Shown here one piece after another: positions 17,533 to 26,005 of a stretch of DNA of 64,000 nucleotides. Source of the DNA: Rufibacter sp. XAAS-G3-1 (GTDB lineage: Bacteria; Bacteroidota; Bacteroidia; Cytophagales; Hymenobacteraceae). Made by a program: the position numbers and the translations under genes. The DNA lies in the NCBI RefSeq assembly GCF_013623775.1, contig NZ_JABFAM010000004.1:1-64000 (forward strand), given 5' to 3'. Below the pieces are notes generated by a model that worked only from the letters and a program-made list of their open reading frames with translations, was not told the origin of the DNA and did no database searches. Every line of letters starts with the position of its first letter. The stretch's first letter is position 1.

Positions 17533-18447
17533 ATGTCAGAGAAGATATTGATTGCCGGGGGCACCGGCTTATTGGGAACTCGCCTGTCAGAGATGTTAAT
17601 TGACAGTGGCTATGAAGTTGCCCACCTAAGCCGCACCCCGGACAAGTATGCCCGGTACAAAACCTTTAAATGGGATGTAGCCAAAGGCATTATTGATGAA
17701 AACGCCATCCGGTACGCAGATTACATCATCAATCTGGCGGGCACCAGCGTTTCTGGCGAGAAATGGTCTGCAACCCGTAAAAAAGAAATCCTCAACAGCC
17801 GTGTTCTTTCTACCAACCTGCTTTGCCAGTATCTGGAAAAAACCCAGCACCGCGTAAAAGGCTTTCTGGCCTCCTCGGCGGTAGGAATTTACGGAAACTC
17901 CGGTGACCGGCTCATGATGGAGGAAAGCACCTACGGCTCAGATTTCCTGGCCGAGGTCTGCAAACAGTGGGAACACGCCTCCTGGCAAATCCATAGCCTG
18001 GGCATCAGAACCGTCATCTTCCGGATTGGGATTGTCCTGAGCAACAAAGGCGGGGCGCTGCCGCAGATGGCCAAACCTATTAAAATGATGGCTGGCGCAC
18101 CTCTGGGTTCCGGCAAGCAGTACATGTCCTGGATTCACGTTGACGATCTGTGCCGGCTGTGCATCAAAGCCATTGAAGACCGCCAGATGCAGGGGGTGTA
18201 CAATGCCGTGGCTCCTAACCCGGCCACCAACGAGCACCTGACCCGCAGCCTGGCCAAGGTCATGCACAAACCTATGGTGTTCCCCAACGTGCCTGCCTTC
18301 GGGCTAAAGCTGATGTTGGGCGAGATGAGCGAGATTATACTGAACAGTTCCCGCGTGAGCGCCACCAAAGTACTGCAGACCGGCTTCACCTTTGAGTACA
18401 ATCACCTGAATGAGGCGCTGGAATCACTGTATGACAAGAACAGCTAA
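17533..18447 (+). CDS. TIGR01777 family oxidoreductase (YfcH-like NAD-dependent epimerase)
   Basis: A 304-residue extended-SDR protein: Rossmann motif GGTGLLGTRL at 8-17, the NLAGTSVSG motif that marks the TIGR01777/SDR39U1 group, an SSAVGIYGNSG segment where the usual catalytic Ser-Tyr lie, FRIGIVLSNKGGALPQM and a SWIHVDDL strand. The C-terminal DUF1731-like part has LNSSRVSATKVLQTGF. Relatives include plant and human SDR39U1 and E. coli YfcH; no substrate is established. Cytosolic, probably monocistronic with the small secreted gene behind it. Confidence 0.85.
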   Translation: MSEKILIAGGTGLLGTRLSEMLIDSGYEVAHLSRTPDKYARYKTFKWDVAKGIIDENAIRYADYIINLAGTSVSGEKWSATRKKEILNSRVLSTNLLCQYLEKTQHRVKGFLASSAVGIYGNSGDRLMMEESTYGSDFLAEVCKQWEHASWQIHSLGIRTVIFRIGIVLSNKGGALPQMAKPIKMMAGAPLGSGKQYMSWIHVDDLCRLCIKAIEDRQMQGVYNAVAPNPATNEHLTRSLAKVMHKPMVFPNVPAFGLKLMLGEMSEIILNSSRVSATKVLQTGFTFEYNHLNEALESLYDKNS

Positions 18448-18483
18448 CCGGTTTAACCCTCCAGGCATGGCCAATTTATAAAT

Positions 18484-18909
18484 ATGAACAAGATACTGCT
18501 CCTACCATTTCTGATACTTCTTACAATTCCTGCATTTTGCCAAATTGAAGCAGATTCAATATTTATTTACAAAGGCTTCAAACGTGCTGGGACAACGGCA
18601 AGACTACAGCATAACCATCATGACCTCGCTTCCCGGCAAGCTGAAACAGTGAAATTGGACGGAGCAGAAACAACCAATTTGAAAGCACTTTTTAAAGAAA
18701 CAAAGGAAAAACGCTTCTTTCAACAGAAGCATGGAGGCGAAATATGTTATGCAGTGGTTTGGTTTGAAGGGAATAAATACAACTACATAATAGAGGGGAC
18801 TACCGATTTCGCAAGAATGGTGAACTTGAGTACAAGGAGAAAGTGGACTTTAGAAGAACCAAAAAAGGTTGAAGCACTGCATGCACTTGTAAAGAAAAAC
18901 TGGCCATAG
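18484..18909 (+). CDS. Hypothetical secreted protein
   Basis: 141 residues, not recognised. A clear signal peptide (MNKILLLPFLILLTIPAFCQ) gives a mature protein of ~121 residues rich in charged residues, with a possible alpha/beta pattern around YAVVWFEGNKYNYIIEG. No cysteine in the mature part except one in GGEICYAV. Codon use is noticeably more AT-rich than in the neighbours, so it may be a recent acquisition. It starts 36 nt after the epimerase and could share its transcript; a hairpin terminator and a PAL follow at once. Confidence 0.65.
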   Translation: MNKILLLPFLILLTIPAFCQIEADSIFIYKGFKRAGTTARLQHNHHDLASRQAETVKLDGAETTNLKALFKETKEKRFFQQKHGGEICYAVVWFEGNKYNYIIEGTTDFARMVNLSTRRKWTLEEPKKVEALHALVKKNWP

Positions 18910-18941
18910 CAACACCTAAATGTTAGCCTTCGGCCGCCGGT

Positions 18942-18985
18942 CTCACCCCCTTGTCTCTCCAGTTATATTGAGGCAAGGGGGTGAG
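18942..18985 (+). terminator. Hairpin terminator after the small secreted protein
   Basis: CTCACCCCCTTG pairs perfectly with CAAGGGGGTGAG across a 20-nt loop; the T-run that follows is the left arm of PAL 14. Confidence 0.65.
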
Positions 18986-19025
18986 GTGTTTTGAGCCCGT
19001 TTTTCAGAAAATAGGCCCAAAACAC
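18986..19025. repeat. PAL palindrome 14
   Basis: GTGTTTTGAGCCCGTTTTTC / GAAAATAGGCCCAAAACAC, directly abutting the preceding hairpin. Confidence 0.7.
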
Positions 19026-19030
19026 AAAAA

Positions 19031-19057
19031 CCTGTGAGGTCTCCAAGACCTCACAGG
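19031..19057. repeat. Perfect 12-bp hairpin
   Basis: CCTGTGAGGTCT, 3-nt loop, exact complement. Confidence 0.7.
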
Positions 19058-19070
19058 TGTAGAGTAAACT

Positions 19071-19141
19071 GGCGCGAGACTCCAGTCTCGTGACTTGGGA
19101 TGAAGCGAGTCTCCAGACTCGCCGGGAACCACCAGCCGGAG
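19071..19141 (-). repeat. Repeat family B, inverted fragment
   Basis: Reverse complement of the first ~70 bp of the family B copies at 34557 and 61905 (GGCGAGTCTGGAGACTCGC core), itself made of two small palindromes. Confidence 0.75.
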
Positions 19142-19310
19142 TGCGCAACAGCAGGAAGGAAGAGGGCACAAATAGTTAGCTCCTTTTCACTTGCTGTTCT
19201 GGAAGAGTGGCAAACGGCAGAAGCGCCTTAGAGCTTGCCCGCACTATCTTTTTAGGAGGACAACATAGGGTAAGATAATGCTACCCGCCTCCCTATCTCC
19301 AATCGTTTAT

Positions 19311-19357
19311 AAAAGCCGGGGCCCGCTTTCCTTGAAGAAAAGCGGGCCCCGGCTTTT
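19311..19357. terminator. Bidirectional terminator downstream of PBP1A
   Basis: AAAAGCCGGGGCCCGCTTT pairs with AAAGCGGGCCCCGGCTTTT nearly without fault; T-runs on both strands. Nearest gene end is the minus-strand PBP1A. Confidence 0.85.
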
Positions 19358-19391
19358 GTTTTAGGGCTCATTTCAGGAAAAAGCCTTAAAA
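19358..19391. repeat. PAL palindrome 15
   Basis: GTTTTAGGGCTCATTTC / GGAAAAAGCCTTAAAA, between the terminator and the PBP1A stop codon (7 nt). Confidence 0.55.
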
Positions 19392-19398
19392 GTTCTCC

Positions 19399-21723
19399 TT
19401 AAAACTGCGATGAAACACTGTCGTTCAGTTGCTCCAGCATGGTATCTACGGCGGTAGTGTCCACTACCTTGGCCCTGCGGGGCACTACGGTGACGCAGGT
19501 ATACGGCTTATTGATTTTCACCTTTGGCTTAGGGAAGGTTCCTAACTTAACCCCCAGACTTGGCTCCCGGTACACCTTTTCCATGAACCGGCCAAAGATG
19601 GGAAGCGCCGTTTTAGAGCCCTCGCCGGTAGACGAGGTTCTAAAGTGAATGCTGCGGTCTTCGCCGCCCACCCATACGCCCGTCACCAGGTCTTTGGTCA
19701 CGCCCATGTACCAGCCGTCTGAGTGGTTAGAAGTGGTTCCGGTTTTACCGCCCACCTGGTTGCCTTTTTTCCAGAGATCGTACTCCCAGAGGGCCTGTGA
19801 GGTTCCGCCCGGTTCTTCCATGGTGCCTTTGAGCATGTGTACCATCAAAAACGCCGTTTCTTCTGAGATGACCCGTTTCTGCTGCGGGTTGAATTGCTCC
19901 ACCACGTTGCCGTTGCGGTCTTCTATGCGCATCACCAGCATGGGTTTGTTCAGGAAACCGTTGTTCACAAAGGTACTGTAGGCGTTCACCATCTCGTAGA
20001 TGCTCACGTCTGAAGAGCCCAGACCAATGGACGGCACTGCCTCAAGCGGGCTGGTGATGCCCAAACGGCGGGCGAAATCCCGGACGGTGTCCCACCCGAT
20101 GGCCTCAGTCAGCTGCGCGGTAACGGTGTTGATGGAACGGCCCATGGCGTGCCGCAGCGTCATATTGCGGCCAGACACTTCATAGCTCGCGTTGTTGGGC
20201 GTCCATTCCATGGGTTTTCCGTTCTCTACGTACTTAATGGTCACCCGCTGATCTTGGATTTTATCGCAGGGCGAATAGCCTCCGTCAATGGCGGCCCCGT
20301 ACACAAAGGGCTTAAACGTAGAACCCGGTTGGCGTCTGGCCTGCTTTACGTGGTCAAACTTGAAATTATCGTAGTCAATGCCGCCCACCCACGCTTTGAT
20401 ATGGCCGGTGAAGGGATCCATGGTCATCATACCGGCCCGCAGGAACCGCTTGTAATAGCGCAGTGAGTCCATAGAACTCATGGTCATCTCTTTGGGGCCT
20501 TTCCAGCTGAAGACCGTCATCTTTTTGGGCGTGTTCAGGGCCGCATTGATGGCAGCGGTATCATCGCCGTACTTGTTTTTGAGGGATTGGTAGACACCCG
20601 TGCGCTTGATGGCATTCTCAATGAACCCCGGAATCTCTTTGTTCTGGTCATCTACCCACGGGTTCTTGCCGCGCCAGTGGCTATCAAACCGGCTTTGCAG
20701 GCTTTTCATCCGTTCATGCAGGGCTTCCTCGGCCAGGCGCTGCATGCGGGAGTCAATGGTGAGGTAGACTTTCAGGCCATCGGCGTAAATATCCAACCCG
20801 CGCCCCTCGGCCCAATTGCGCACAAATTCGTTTACCGCCTGCCGGTAATAGGCGGGCACGCCGTCTAAGTGCTGCTCTACGTGGTATTTCAGTTCAATGG
20901 GAAGCTCAGAAAGGGAATCGGCCTGGGCCGAGGTGATGACCTGGTTACGGGCCATCTGCTGTAGCACCACATTGCGGCGGGCCAGGGCATTCTTGGGGTT
21001 GAACCGGGGGTTGTAGGTAGTGGGGGCTTTCAGAACACCCACCAGCATGGCGGCCTCCTCGGCTTTCAGCTTGTCTGGGGTGGTACTGAAGAACGTCTTG
21101 GACGCTACCTTAATCCCGAAGGCATTGCTCCCGAAATCAACGGTGTTGAGGTACATGCCCAGAATCTCGTCTTTGGTGTAGCGCTGCTCTAACTTGATAG
21201 AGGTGTTCCACTCTTTGGTTTTGGCTACCACCGTAGATACCAGCGGCACATGGCCCAGCATGCCTTTGGTGTTTTTGGTACGGGTTTTATAGAGGTTTTT
21301 GGCTAACTGCTGGGTAAGCGTAGAGGCCCCGCGGGATTCCCCGCGCAGGTTATCTTTCACCGCCGCCAGTACTGAGATGGGGTCAATGCCCTGGTGCTCA
21401 TAGAAACGCTCATCTTCGGTGGCTACCAGGGCATTGACCATGATGGGGGCAATGCTGTCATACGGCACCAGGTCGCGGTTCTCCCGGAAATAGCGGCCCA
21501 CCAGCAGCCCGTCTGACGTGTAGATCTCAGAAGGCAGGTTGTTTCTTGGGTTTTCCAGGTCATCCAGCCCCGGAGACTCCCCAAACAAGTAGAACAGGTT
21601 GAGGTCAACGGAAACAAAATAAAGGACAATGAACAAGGTGCCGAAGGCAAAAAGCCTCCAGAGGTTCCTGATCCATTTATAGTATTTGGTATGCGGGGGT
21701 TTGCTCGTCTGTATTTCTGGCAT
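19399..21723 (-). CDS. Penicillin-binding protein 1A (bifunctional transglycosylase/transpeptidase)
   Basis: A 774-residue class A PBP, started at the ATG at 21723 (MPEIQTSK). A single membrane anchor is at ~24-44. The glycosyltransferase-51 domain has the catalytic Glu103 in ATEDERFYEHQGID and RGASTLTQQLAKN; the transpeptidase domain has the SxxK motif GSTFKPF with Ser468, the SIN motif (GRSINTVTAQ) and GGKTGTT. It polymerises lipid II glycan strands and cross-links their stem peptides in the periplasm, the target of beta-lactams. The amidase gene upstream on the same strand is another peptidoglycan enzyme, but a 219-nt gap with a PAL and a hairpin separates them. Confidence 0.94.
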   Translation of the reverse strand: MPEIQTSKPPHTKYYKWIRNLWRLFAFGTLFIVLYFVSVDLNLFYLFGESPGLDDLENPRNNLPSEIYTSDGLLVGRYFRENRDLVPYDSIAPIMVNALVATEDERFYEHQGIDPISVLAAVKDNLRGESRGASTLTQQLAKNLYKTRTKNTKGMLGHVPLVSTVVAKTKEWNTSIKLEQRYTKDEILGMYLNTVDFGSNAFGIKVASKTFFSTTPDKLKAEEAAMLVGVLKAPTTYNPRFNPKNALARRNVVLQQMARNQVITSAQADSLSELPIELKYHVEQHLDGVPAYYRQAVNEFVRNWAEGRGLDIYADGLKVYLTIDSRMQRLAEEALHERMKSLQSRFDSHWRGKNPWVDDQNKEIPGFIENAIKRTGVYQSLKNKYGDDTAAINAALNTPKKMTVFSWKGPKEMTMSSMDSLRYYKRFLRAGMMTMDPFTGHIKAWVGGIDYDNFKFDHVKQARRQPGSTFKPFVYGAAIDGGYSPCDKIQDQRVTIKYVENGKPMEWTPNNASYEVSGRNMTLRHAMGRSINTVTAQLTEAIGWDTVRDFARRLGITSPLEAVPSIGLGSSDVSIYEMVNAYSTFVNNGFLNKPMLVMRIEDRNGNVVEQFNPQQKRVISEETAFLMVHMLKGTMEEPGGTSQALWEYDLWKKGNQVGGKTGTTSNHSDGWYMGVTKDLVTGVWVGGEDRSIHFRTSSTGEGSKTALPIFGRFMEKVYREPSLGVKLGTFPKPKVKINKPYTCVTVVPRRAKVVDTTAVDTMLEQLNDSVSSQF

Positions 21724-21808
21724 GCGGCTATTCACGGGCACAGAACCCGCTTTCTCAAAAACGATCAAAGTTACGGGAAAGTGTTGGCTTTCCCGAAGTT
21801 GTGTTCCG

Positions 21809-21844
21809 GTTTACCGCTTCTTTTCTAAGAAACAGGCCAAAAAC
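21809..21844. repeat. PAL palindrome 16 (weak)
   Basis: GTTTACCGCTTCTTTTC / AAGAAACAGGCCAAAAAC, in the gap between the amidase and PBP1A genes. Confidence 0.5.
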
Positions 21845-21860
21845 AGAAAGACATGGAAAC

Positions 21861-21893
21861 TTTTCCCTCGCTCGCCTCTGCCGAGCGAGGGAA
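21861..21893. repeat. CCCTCGCTCG hairpin 3' of the amidase gene
   Basis: TTCCCTCGCTCG and its perfect complement, 7-nt loop, ending 48 nt past the amidase stop codon. Similar hairpins stand at the same distance after the PAP2 and SelW-like genes (repeat family C). No clear T-run. Confidence 0.7.
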
Positions 21894-21941
21894 GGATGAT
21901 CACTATGGCTTTTCTTTTTAGAAAACCACACTCTTTTCCGT

Positions 21942-22886
21942 TTACAGGCTCTTTTTGTAAAGATGGTACAGTACTTTTTTGTCATCATCCGTAAGAATGC
22001 CGTTTACTTCTTTTTGGATGAAATGGAGCTTGAAGGCTTTGGTGGCCGCATCTAGGTTTTGGACGTCATATCCAATAATGCGCAGGGCGTCTTTGGGCTG
22101 AAAAGTAGCCGGAATAGTGTCTACCGCCACGGTTGCGGTGGGAACCGCTATTGGGACGGGCATGGCTGTACTGTCTGTGGCCGCCGCGGCGGAATCTTGG
22201 AAGAGCGGGATCACCGATTCAAAAACCGAATTGCGGACGGCTTCCTCATCATACCAAATCCCGAAACCAGCGTCGGCCAATTTCTTCCAGGGGAAGGTGG
22301 GGTTGGGGTCTACCTTGCGGCTGGGCGCAATGTCTGAGTGCCCAATAAAGTTGGCGGCCGGAATACCGTGCGTTTTCTTCAGAATAGCCAAAACCTGTAG
22401 TAAGCTGTTGATCTGCTCCTCGGCGAAGGGTTCATAGCCGTTATTATCCAGCTCAATGCCAATGGACGAAGAGTTGAGGTCGGTGTTGTTGCCCCATTTG
22501 CCTGAGCCGCCGTGCCAAGCCCGCAGGTAGTCGCTGAGCATGTGGTACACCTTTCCGTCGCGGCCAATCACGTAGTGGGCGCTCACCTGGGTTCTGGGCA
22601 GGGTAAAGGTTTTGAGGGTCTGCTCCGTGGAGTTCTGCGCGGTGTGGTGGATGACCACGTAGTTGGGTTTGCGCATGTTGAAGTTAGTGGTGCCCACCCA
22701 GTGGTCGCCCTGCATGAGGCTGTCTTCCCCGGGGTTGGTGACCGGCGTAGCCCGCAGCGTTTTGGCATAGGCTTTCGCCTTTTTCTTATACTCCTTGTTG
22801 GTAGCGGCGTACGGATTGCTGGAGCATGCAGCCAAGGCCAGGCTTAAGGCAAGCGGTAGAAAGAACGAGAGTGTGGTTTGTTTCAT
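21942..22886 (-). CDS. N-acetylmuramoyl-L-alanine amidase (amidase_2), lipoprotein
   Basis: A 314-residue lipoprotein: signal MKQTTLSFFLPLALSLALAAC with lipobox LAAC, lipidated Cys21. The amidase_2 domain follows, with zinc His in YVVIHHTAQN, the SAHYVIGRDGKVY strand, IGIELDNNG and FIGHSDIAPSRKVDPNPTFPW, which supplies the second His and the catalytic or ligand residues. It cleaves the bond between MurNAc and the stem peptide during wall remodelling or recycling, like AmiD of E. coli, probably from the outer membrane. A C-terminal domain (~245-314: FQPKDALRIIGYD...) resembles the peptidoglycan-binding helical domain seen in AmiD. The start at 22898 (four residues longer) is an alternative; the frame's further extension upstream is not coding. 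Confidence 0.9.
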   Translation of the reverse strand: MKQTTLSFFLPLALSLALAACSSNPYAATNKEYKKKAKAYAKTLRATPVTNPGEDSLMQGDHWVGTTNFNMRKPNYVVIHHTAQNSTEQTLKTFTLPRTQVSAHYVIGRDGKVYHMLSDYLRAWHGGSGKWGNNTDLNSSSIGIELDNNGYEPFAEEQINSLLQVLAILKKTHGIPAANFIGHSDIAPSRKVDPNPTFPWKKLADAGFGIWYDEEAVRNSVFESVIPLFQDSAAAATDSTAMPVPIAVPTATVAVDTIPATFQPKDALRIIGYDVQNLDAATKAFKLHFIQKEVNGILTDDDKKVLYHLYKKSL

Positions 22887-23013
22887 TGGAAAGCTCATTA
22901 ACTTAGCCAAAGATGGGAAATTTTCCTCTGGCACCATCGCGGCACGCCAGGAAGTTGTGAAGGGGCTCTGCAAAGACGCGTCACTCGTTAGCGCACAGGC
23001 CAGATACACTCTT

Positions 23014-23049
23014 GTTTTCGGGCTACTTTCAGAAAAACTGGCTGAAAAC
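23014..23049. repeat. PAL palindrome 17
   Basis: GTTTTCGGGCTACTTTC / GAAAAACTGGCTGAAAAC, about 130 nt upstream of the amidase start. Confidence 0.6.
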
Positions 23050-23171
23050 GGGACGCTTCGGTGACCAGGGACAGCAACGGGCACCTGCGGTATCTGACGG
23101 GGAATGAAATGACCTGCCTGGAAAGCGATTGCCTTTAATTACAGGTATTCAGCTGGGTTCTGGCGGTCTCT

Positions 23172-23207
23172 GTTTAGCGGTTCTTTTTCAGAAAATAGCA
23201 CAAAAAC
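23172..23207. repeat. PAL palindrome 18 (weak)
   Basis: GTTTAGCGGTTCTTTTTC / GAAAATAGCACAAAAAC, 70 nt before the promoter-like TAACTTAG of the next gene. Confidence 0.5.
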
Positions 23208-23279
23208 AGGCCTTTAGCTTTCTCAATTCAGACAAAACGGTAACTTAGCCCTGCATTTACTTTCTTTTTCTTTTCTTCC

Positions 23280-23879
23280 ATGGATTTACCTCCAATTCAC
23301 CTTTCGCACGAATTTGAGCCACTTCCGCCCGAACTGCATTCTGTAGCCACCGGGCAACCGTTTCACTCCTGCATTGCCTGTAACCGCCACCTGCTGCGGG
23401 ATGGCATGAATTACCTGGTGGAAAAGGCCATCCGCTTTTACCCCCTGGATGGGGTGCATTACGTGGTGTTTGAATACGCCATGTGCCTGCACTGCGCCCA
23501 GCAGATACGGGATGAGTTATCTGAAGACTCCAAGCAGCGCATTGAATCTTACTTTGCCGAGCGCGTGAACTTAGTGGCCCGGCGCGAGGCCCTGCTGTCG
23601 CTCCCAGAACCGCTGAAACTGGACAATTGGCTGTCGCACTGCATGGTCACGGGCACGCCGCGCACGGCCTGCACAGAATACCAGATCTTCGCGCAGTGCC
23701 AGGGTGAAAATCTGCTGTACACCTACATTCCCTACCTTATCAGTGCCGAGGCGATGGCCGAAATGCAGCACCTCATCTCGCCGCAGACCCGCCAGATACT
23801 GGATGACTTCATGGATGCCAACTTCGGGCTTCCGCCCGAACTCAGGGCCCTGCTGCAGGAAAGACTGATTCTTATCTGA
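23280..23879 (+). CDS. Hypothetical protein with two CxxC pairs
   Basis: 199 residues, no signal peptide, not recognised as a named family. Cys31-Cys34 (CIACNRHLL) and Cys69-Cys72 (CLHCAQQI) are separated by 34 residues, the layout of a zinc-ribbon or treble-clef metal site; three further Cys (HCMVTG, TACTE, AQCQG) lie in the middle. The C-terminal part (ISPQTRQILDDFMDANFGLPPELRALLQ) is helical. The protein may bind zinc; no function can be proposed. Single gene with a weak -7 match (TAACTTAG, 23241-23248). Confidence 0.7.
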   Translation: MDLPPIHLSHEFEPLPPELHSVATGQPFHSCIACNRHLLRDGMNYLVEKAIRFYPLDGVHYVVFEYAMCLHCAQQIRDELSEDSKQRIESYFAERVNLVARREALLSLPEPLKLDNWLSHCMVTGTPRTACTEYQIFAQCQGENLLYTYIPYLISAEAMAEMQHLISPQTRQILDDFMDANFGLPPELRALLQERLILI

Positions 23880-23959
23880 TGGCAAAGTGCTCTTTCTGAG
23901 AGTCGCATGACCAACGCCAGGCCTGCCGTTTCACTTTCACTTCTCACACCCAGATCTAC

Positions 23960-24478
23960 ATGCGTTCCCTTCTCCTGCTTTCTTTCTGCCTGCTGTTGAG
24001 CGGCGCTTCTATGGCCCAGACTAAAAAAGGGGCTGCCCCGCGCACGCCAGATGCCAAGGCGGTAGCGGCGGCCGTGGTGCGTTTCTTTGACGGCATGCGG
24101 GCAAGTGACAGCACCATGGCCCGCTCGGTGCTGGCCCCCAATGCCCGTCTGTTTTCTGTAGGTGCCGGGAAAGACGGCACCGTACTTCCCCGTGAAACGC
24201 CCATGAATGCGTTCATAAAGAGTATTGGCCAGAAACACCCGCAAGTGCTGGACGAGCGCATTTGGGACGTGGACGTGAACATTGACGGCGACTTGGCCAC
24301 CCTTTGGTGCCAGTACGCTTTTTACGTGGGCGATACCTTCAGCCACTGCGGCGTGGACGCTTTCCAGTTGTACCGCAGCCCTCAAGGCTGGAAGATTTTC
24401 TCTATCACAGATACCCGCCGCAAAGAAGGCTGCGACCTGAAAGCCGCGCAGGCCGCCAAAGGGAAGTCTACCCCGTAG
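23960..24478 (+). CDS. SnoaL/NTF2-like protein, exported
   Basis: 172 residues with a signal peptide (MRSLLLLSFCLLLSGASMAQ). The mature part follows the nuclear-transport-factor-2 cone fold: an N-terminal helix AVAAAVVRFFDGMRASDSTMARSV, strands DERIWDVDVNID, LATLWCQYAFYVGDTFSHCGVDAFQLYRS and WKIFSITDTRRK. These proteins range from isomerases to ligand-binding or scaffolding roles; the pattern alone does not tell. Periplasmic. It sits 81 nt behind the CxxC protein and 70 nt ahead of the thioredoxin-fold gene, all in the same direction. Confidence 0.8.
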   Translation: MRSLLLLSFCLLLSGASMAQTKKGAAPRTPDAKAVAAAVVRFFDGMRASDSTMARSVLAPNARLFSVGAGKDGTVLPRETPMNAFIKSIGQKHPQVLDERIWDVDVNIDGDLATLWCQYAFYVGDTFSHCGVDAFQLYRSPQGWKIFSITDTRRKEGCDLKAAQAAKGKSTP

Positions 24479-24548
24479 GCGATTTTCTACTATCTGGCCC
24501 GTAGCACTTCAACTAACGTATCTTCCGTCTAAGTCTTGTTTTAATCAA

Positions 24549-25934
24549 ATGAAAGTATCTGGTTGCTCATTTTTCCTTTTCCTGTGTTTTCTTTTCTCTG
24601 CCGTAAAAACCCAGGCTCAACAACTCAATTATGAAAAGGGGACGGTGGAAGAGGTTCTGGCCAAAGCCAGAATAGAAGGCAAACCCGTTTTCATTCACTT
24701 GACGCTACCTGACAATCCAGCCCGAAACCTTCCCGGAAACGTCTCCTTTACCAGCGCGCTGGAAGACCCCGCGGTGGTGAAAGCGTTCAATGCGCAGTTC
24801 CTAAACGTACTGGTGCCGCGGAACACGCCGCAGGGCAGTCAGTTGATCCGCCAGTTTGTGGTGAAGCAATACCCCACGTACCTGTACCTCAGTTCTGACG
24901 GCAATCTAATTCACCGGAGCACCAGCAATTCCAGCAGCCCGCAGAAATACTTGAATGACCTGAAGGCGTTCAAGGAGAAAGCAGCCAGTACGCACAATCT
25001 CAGCTATTTCCAGAAAGAGTTTGAACAGGGCCGAAGAACCCCCGATTTTCTGGAACAGTACCTGAAGTTGCGCCAAAAGATGGGCCTGGCGCCCGACCTG
25101 GATCTGCTGGAAACCTATGTAAGCCAATTACCCGTGAGCGAATTTGATAAATTCTCTACCGTGCAGTTCATTCTGGAGCAGGGCCCCGTGGTAGAGAGCA
25201 AGGCCTTTGTGTTTTCCCGTTCCAACCAAACCATTCTGGACAGTCTTTACCGGTCGCTGCCGTTTTCCCAACGGTCAGACATCAACAATAGCATCATCAA
25301 TAATACCATGCGCAAGGCCACCGCTACCAAAGACGTAACCCTGGCGCAGAAAGGGGCGCAGTTTGCGCGAACCACCTGGCAGCAGAATTACCTGCGGGGG
25401 CAAAGGGCGTACCAGTCCAACATGGTCTCGTATTACAAATCGGTGAAAGACACGGCCAATTACCTGAGAGAGGCCGTCAATTACTATGAGCGTTACTACA
25501 TGGCGCTTTCCGCAGACTCTGTGCAGAAAATCATGGCCGCAGAGGCAGAACGCCGCAATACGATAATGCCGCCTTCGTCCAAAAGAAAACCCGCTCCCAC
25601 CTCAGAAGAAGTGGTCAGGGAGGAAACCGCCATTGTTGCCAGCAATTCTTCTTCCTTTCTGTTGCAACTGAACAACGCGGCTTATTCCATTTACGAGACC
25701 GGCACCCAAAACCCTACCTATCTCACCAAGGCCATGCTGTGGAGCAAACGCACCGTAGATTTAGACCCTTCGGCCCCTTTTTATGATACCTTGGCGCACC
25801 TGCTTTACCGGCTTCAACTTTATGCCGAGGCCGAGGCCATGCAACAGAAGGCCGTAGACCTGGCCAGCAAAGCAAACCTCTCCGCTGATAGATTCAAGCA
25901 AGGCCTGCAAAAGATAAAAGCCCGCACCCTATAA
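24549..25934 (+). CDS. Exported thioredoxin-fold protein lacking the CxxC active site
   Basis: 461 residues with a signal peptide to ~24 (VKTQAQ). Residues ~28-135 match a thioredoxin-like domain of the DUF255/thioredoxin_7 type: VEEVLAKARIEGKPVFIHL, a helix ALEDPAVVKAFNAQF, LNVLVPRNTP and a cis-Pro-like YPTYLYLSSDGN strand. The place of the redox motif reads TLPDNPARN, with no cysteines, so it cannot act as a disulfide reductase. The rest is helical, with TPR-like pairs near the end (NNAAYSIYETG, AMLWSKRTVDLDP, YAEAEAMQQKAVDLA). A binding or scaffolding role in the periplasm is an inference. Confidence 0.75.
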   Translation: MKVSGCSFFLFLCFLFSAVKTQAQQLNYEKGTVEEVLAKARIEGKPVFIHLTLPDNPARNLPGNVSFTSALEDPAVVKAFNAQFLNVLVPRNTPQGSQLIRQFVVKQYPTYLYLSSDGNLIHRSTSNSSSPQKYLNDLKAFKEKAASTHNLSYFQKEFEQGRRTPDFLEQYLKLRQKMGLAPDLDLLETYVSQLPVSEFDKFSTVQFILEQGPVVESKAFVFSRSNQTILDSLYRSLPFSQRSDINNSIINNTMRKATATKDVTLAQKGAQFARTTWQQNYLRGQRAYQSNMVSYYKSVKDTANYLREAVNYYERYYMALSADSVQKIMAAEAERRNTIMPPSSKRKPAPTSEEVVREETAIVASNSSSFLLQLNNAAYSIYETGTQNPTYLTKAMLWSKRTVDLDPSAPFYDTLAHLLYRLQLYAEAEAMQQKAVDLASKANLSADRFKQGLQKIKARTL

Positions 25935-26005
25935 CCGCTTTGCAAACGGCAGATTAACGCCTGCTTAAACCACAGGCAACAGTACCCACTTCTTCTAAAG
26001 ATCCT

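Larger units (their letters stand above)
18910..19398. other. Intergenic region of stacked hairpins
   Basis: Contains, in order, a terminator hairpin (18942-18985), PAL 14 overlapping its tail, a perfect 12-bp hairpin (19031-19057), a fragment of repeat family B in inverted orientation (19071-19141), a strong GC-rich terminator (19311-19357) and PAL 15. Nothing coding between 19142 and 19310. Confidence 0.7.
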
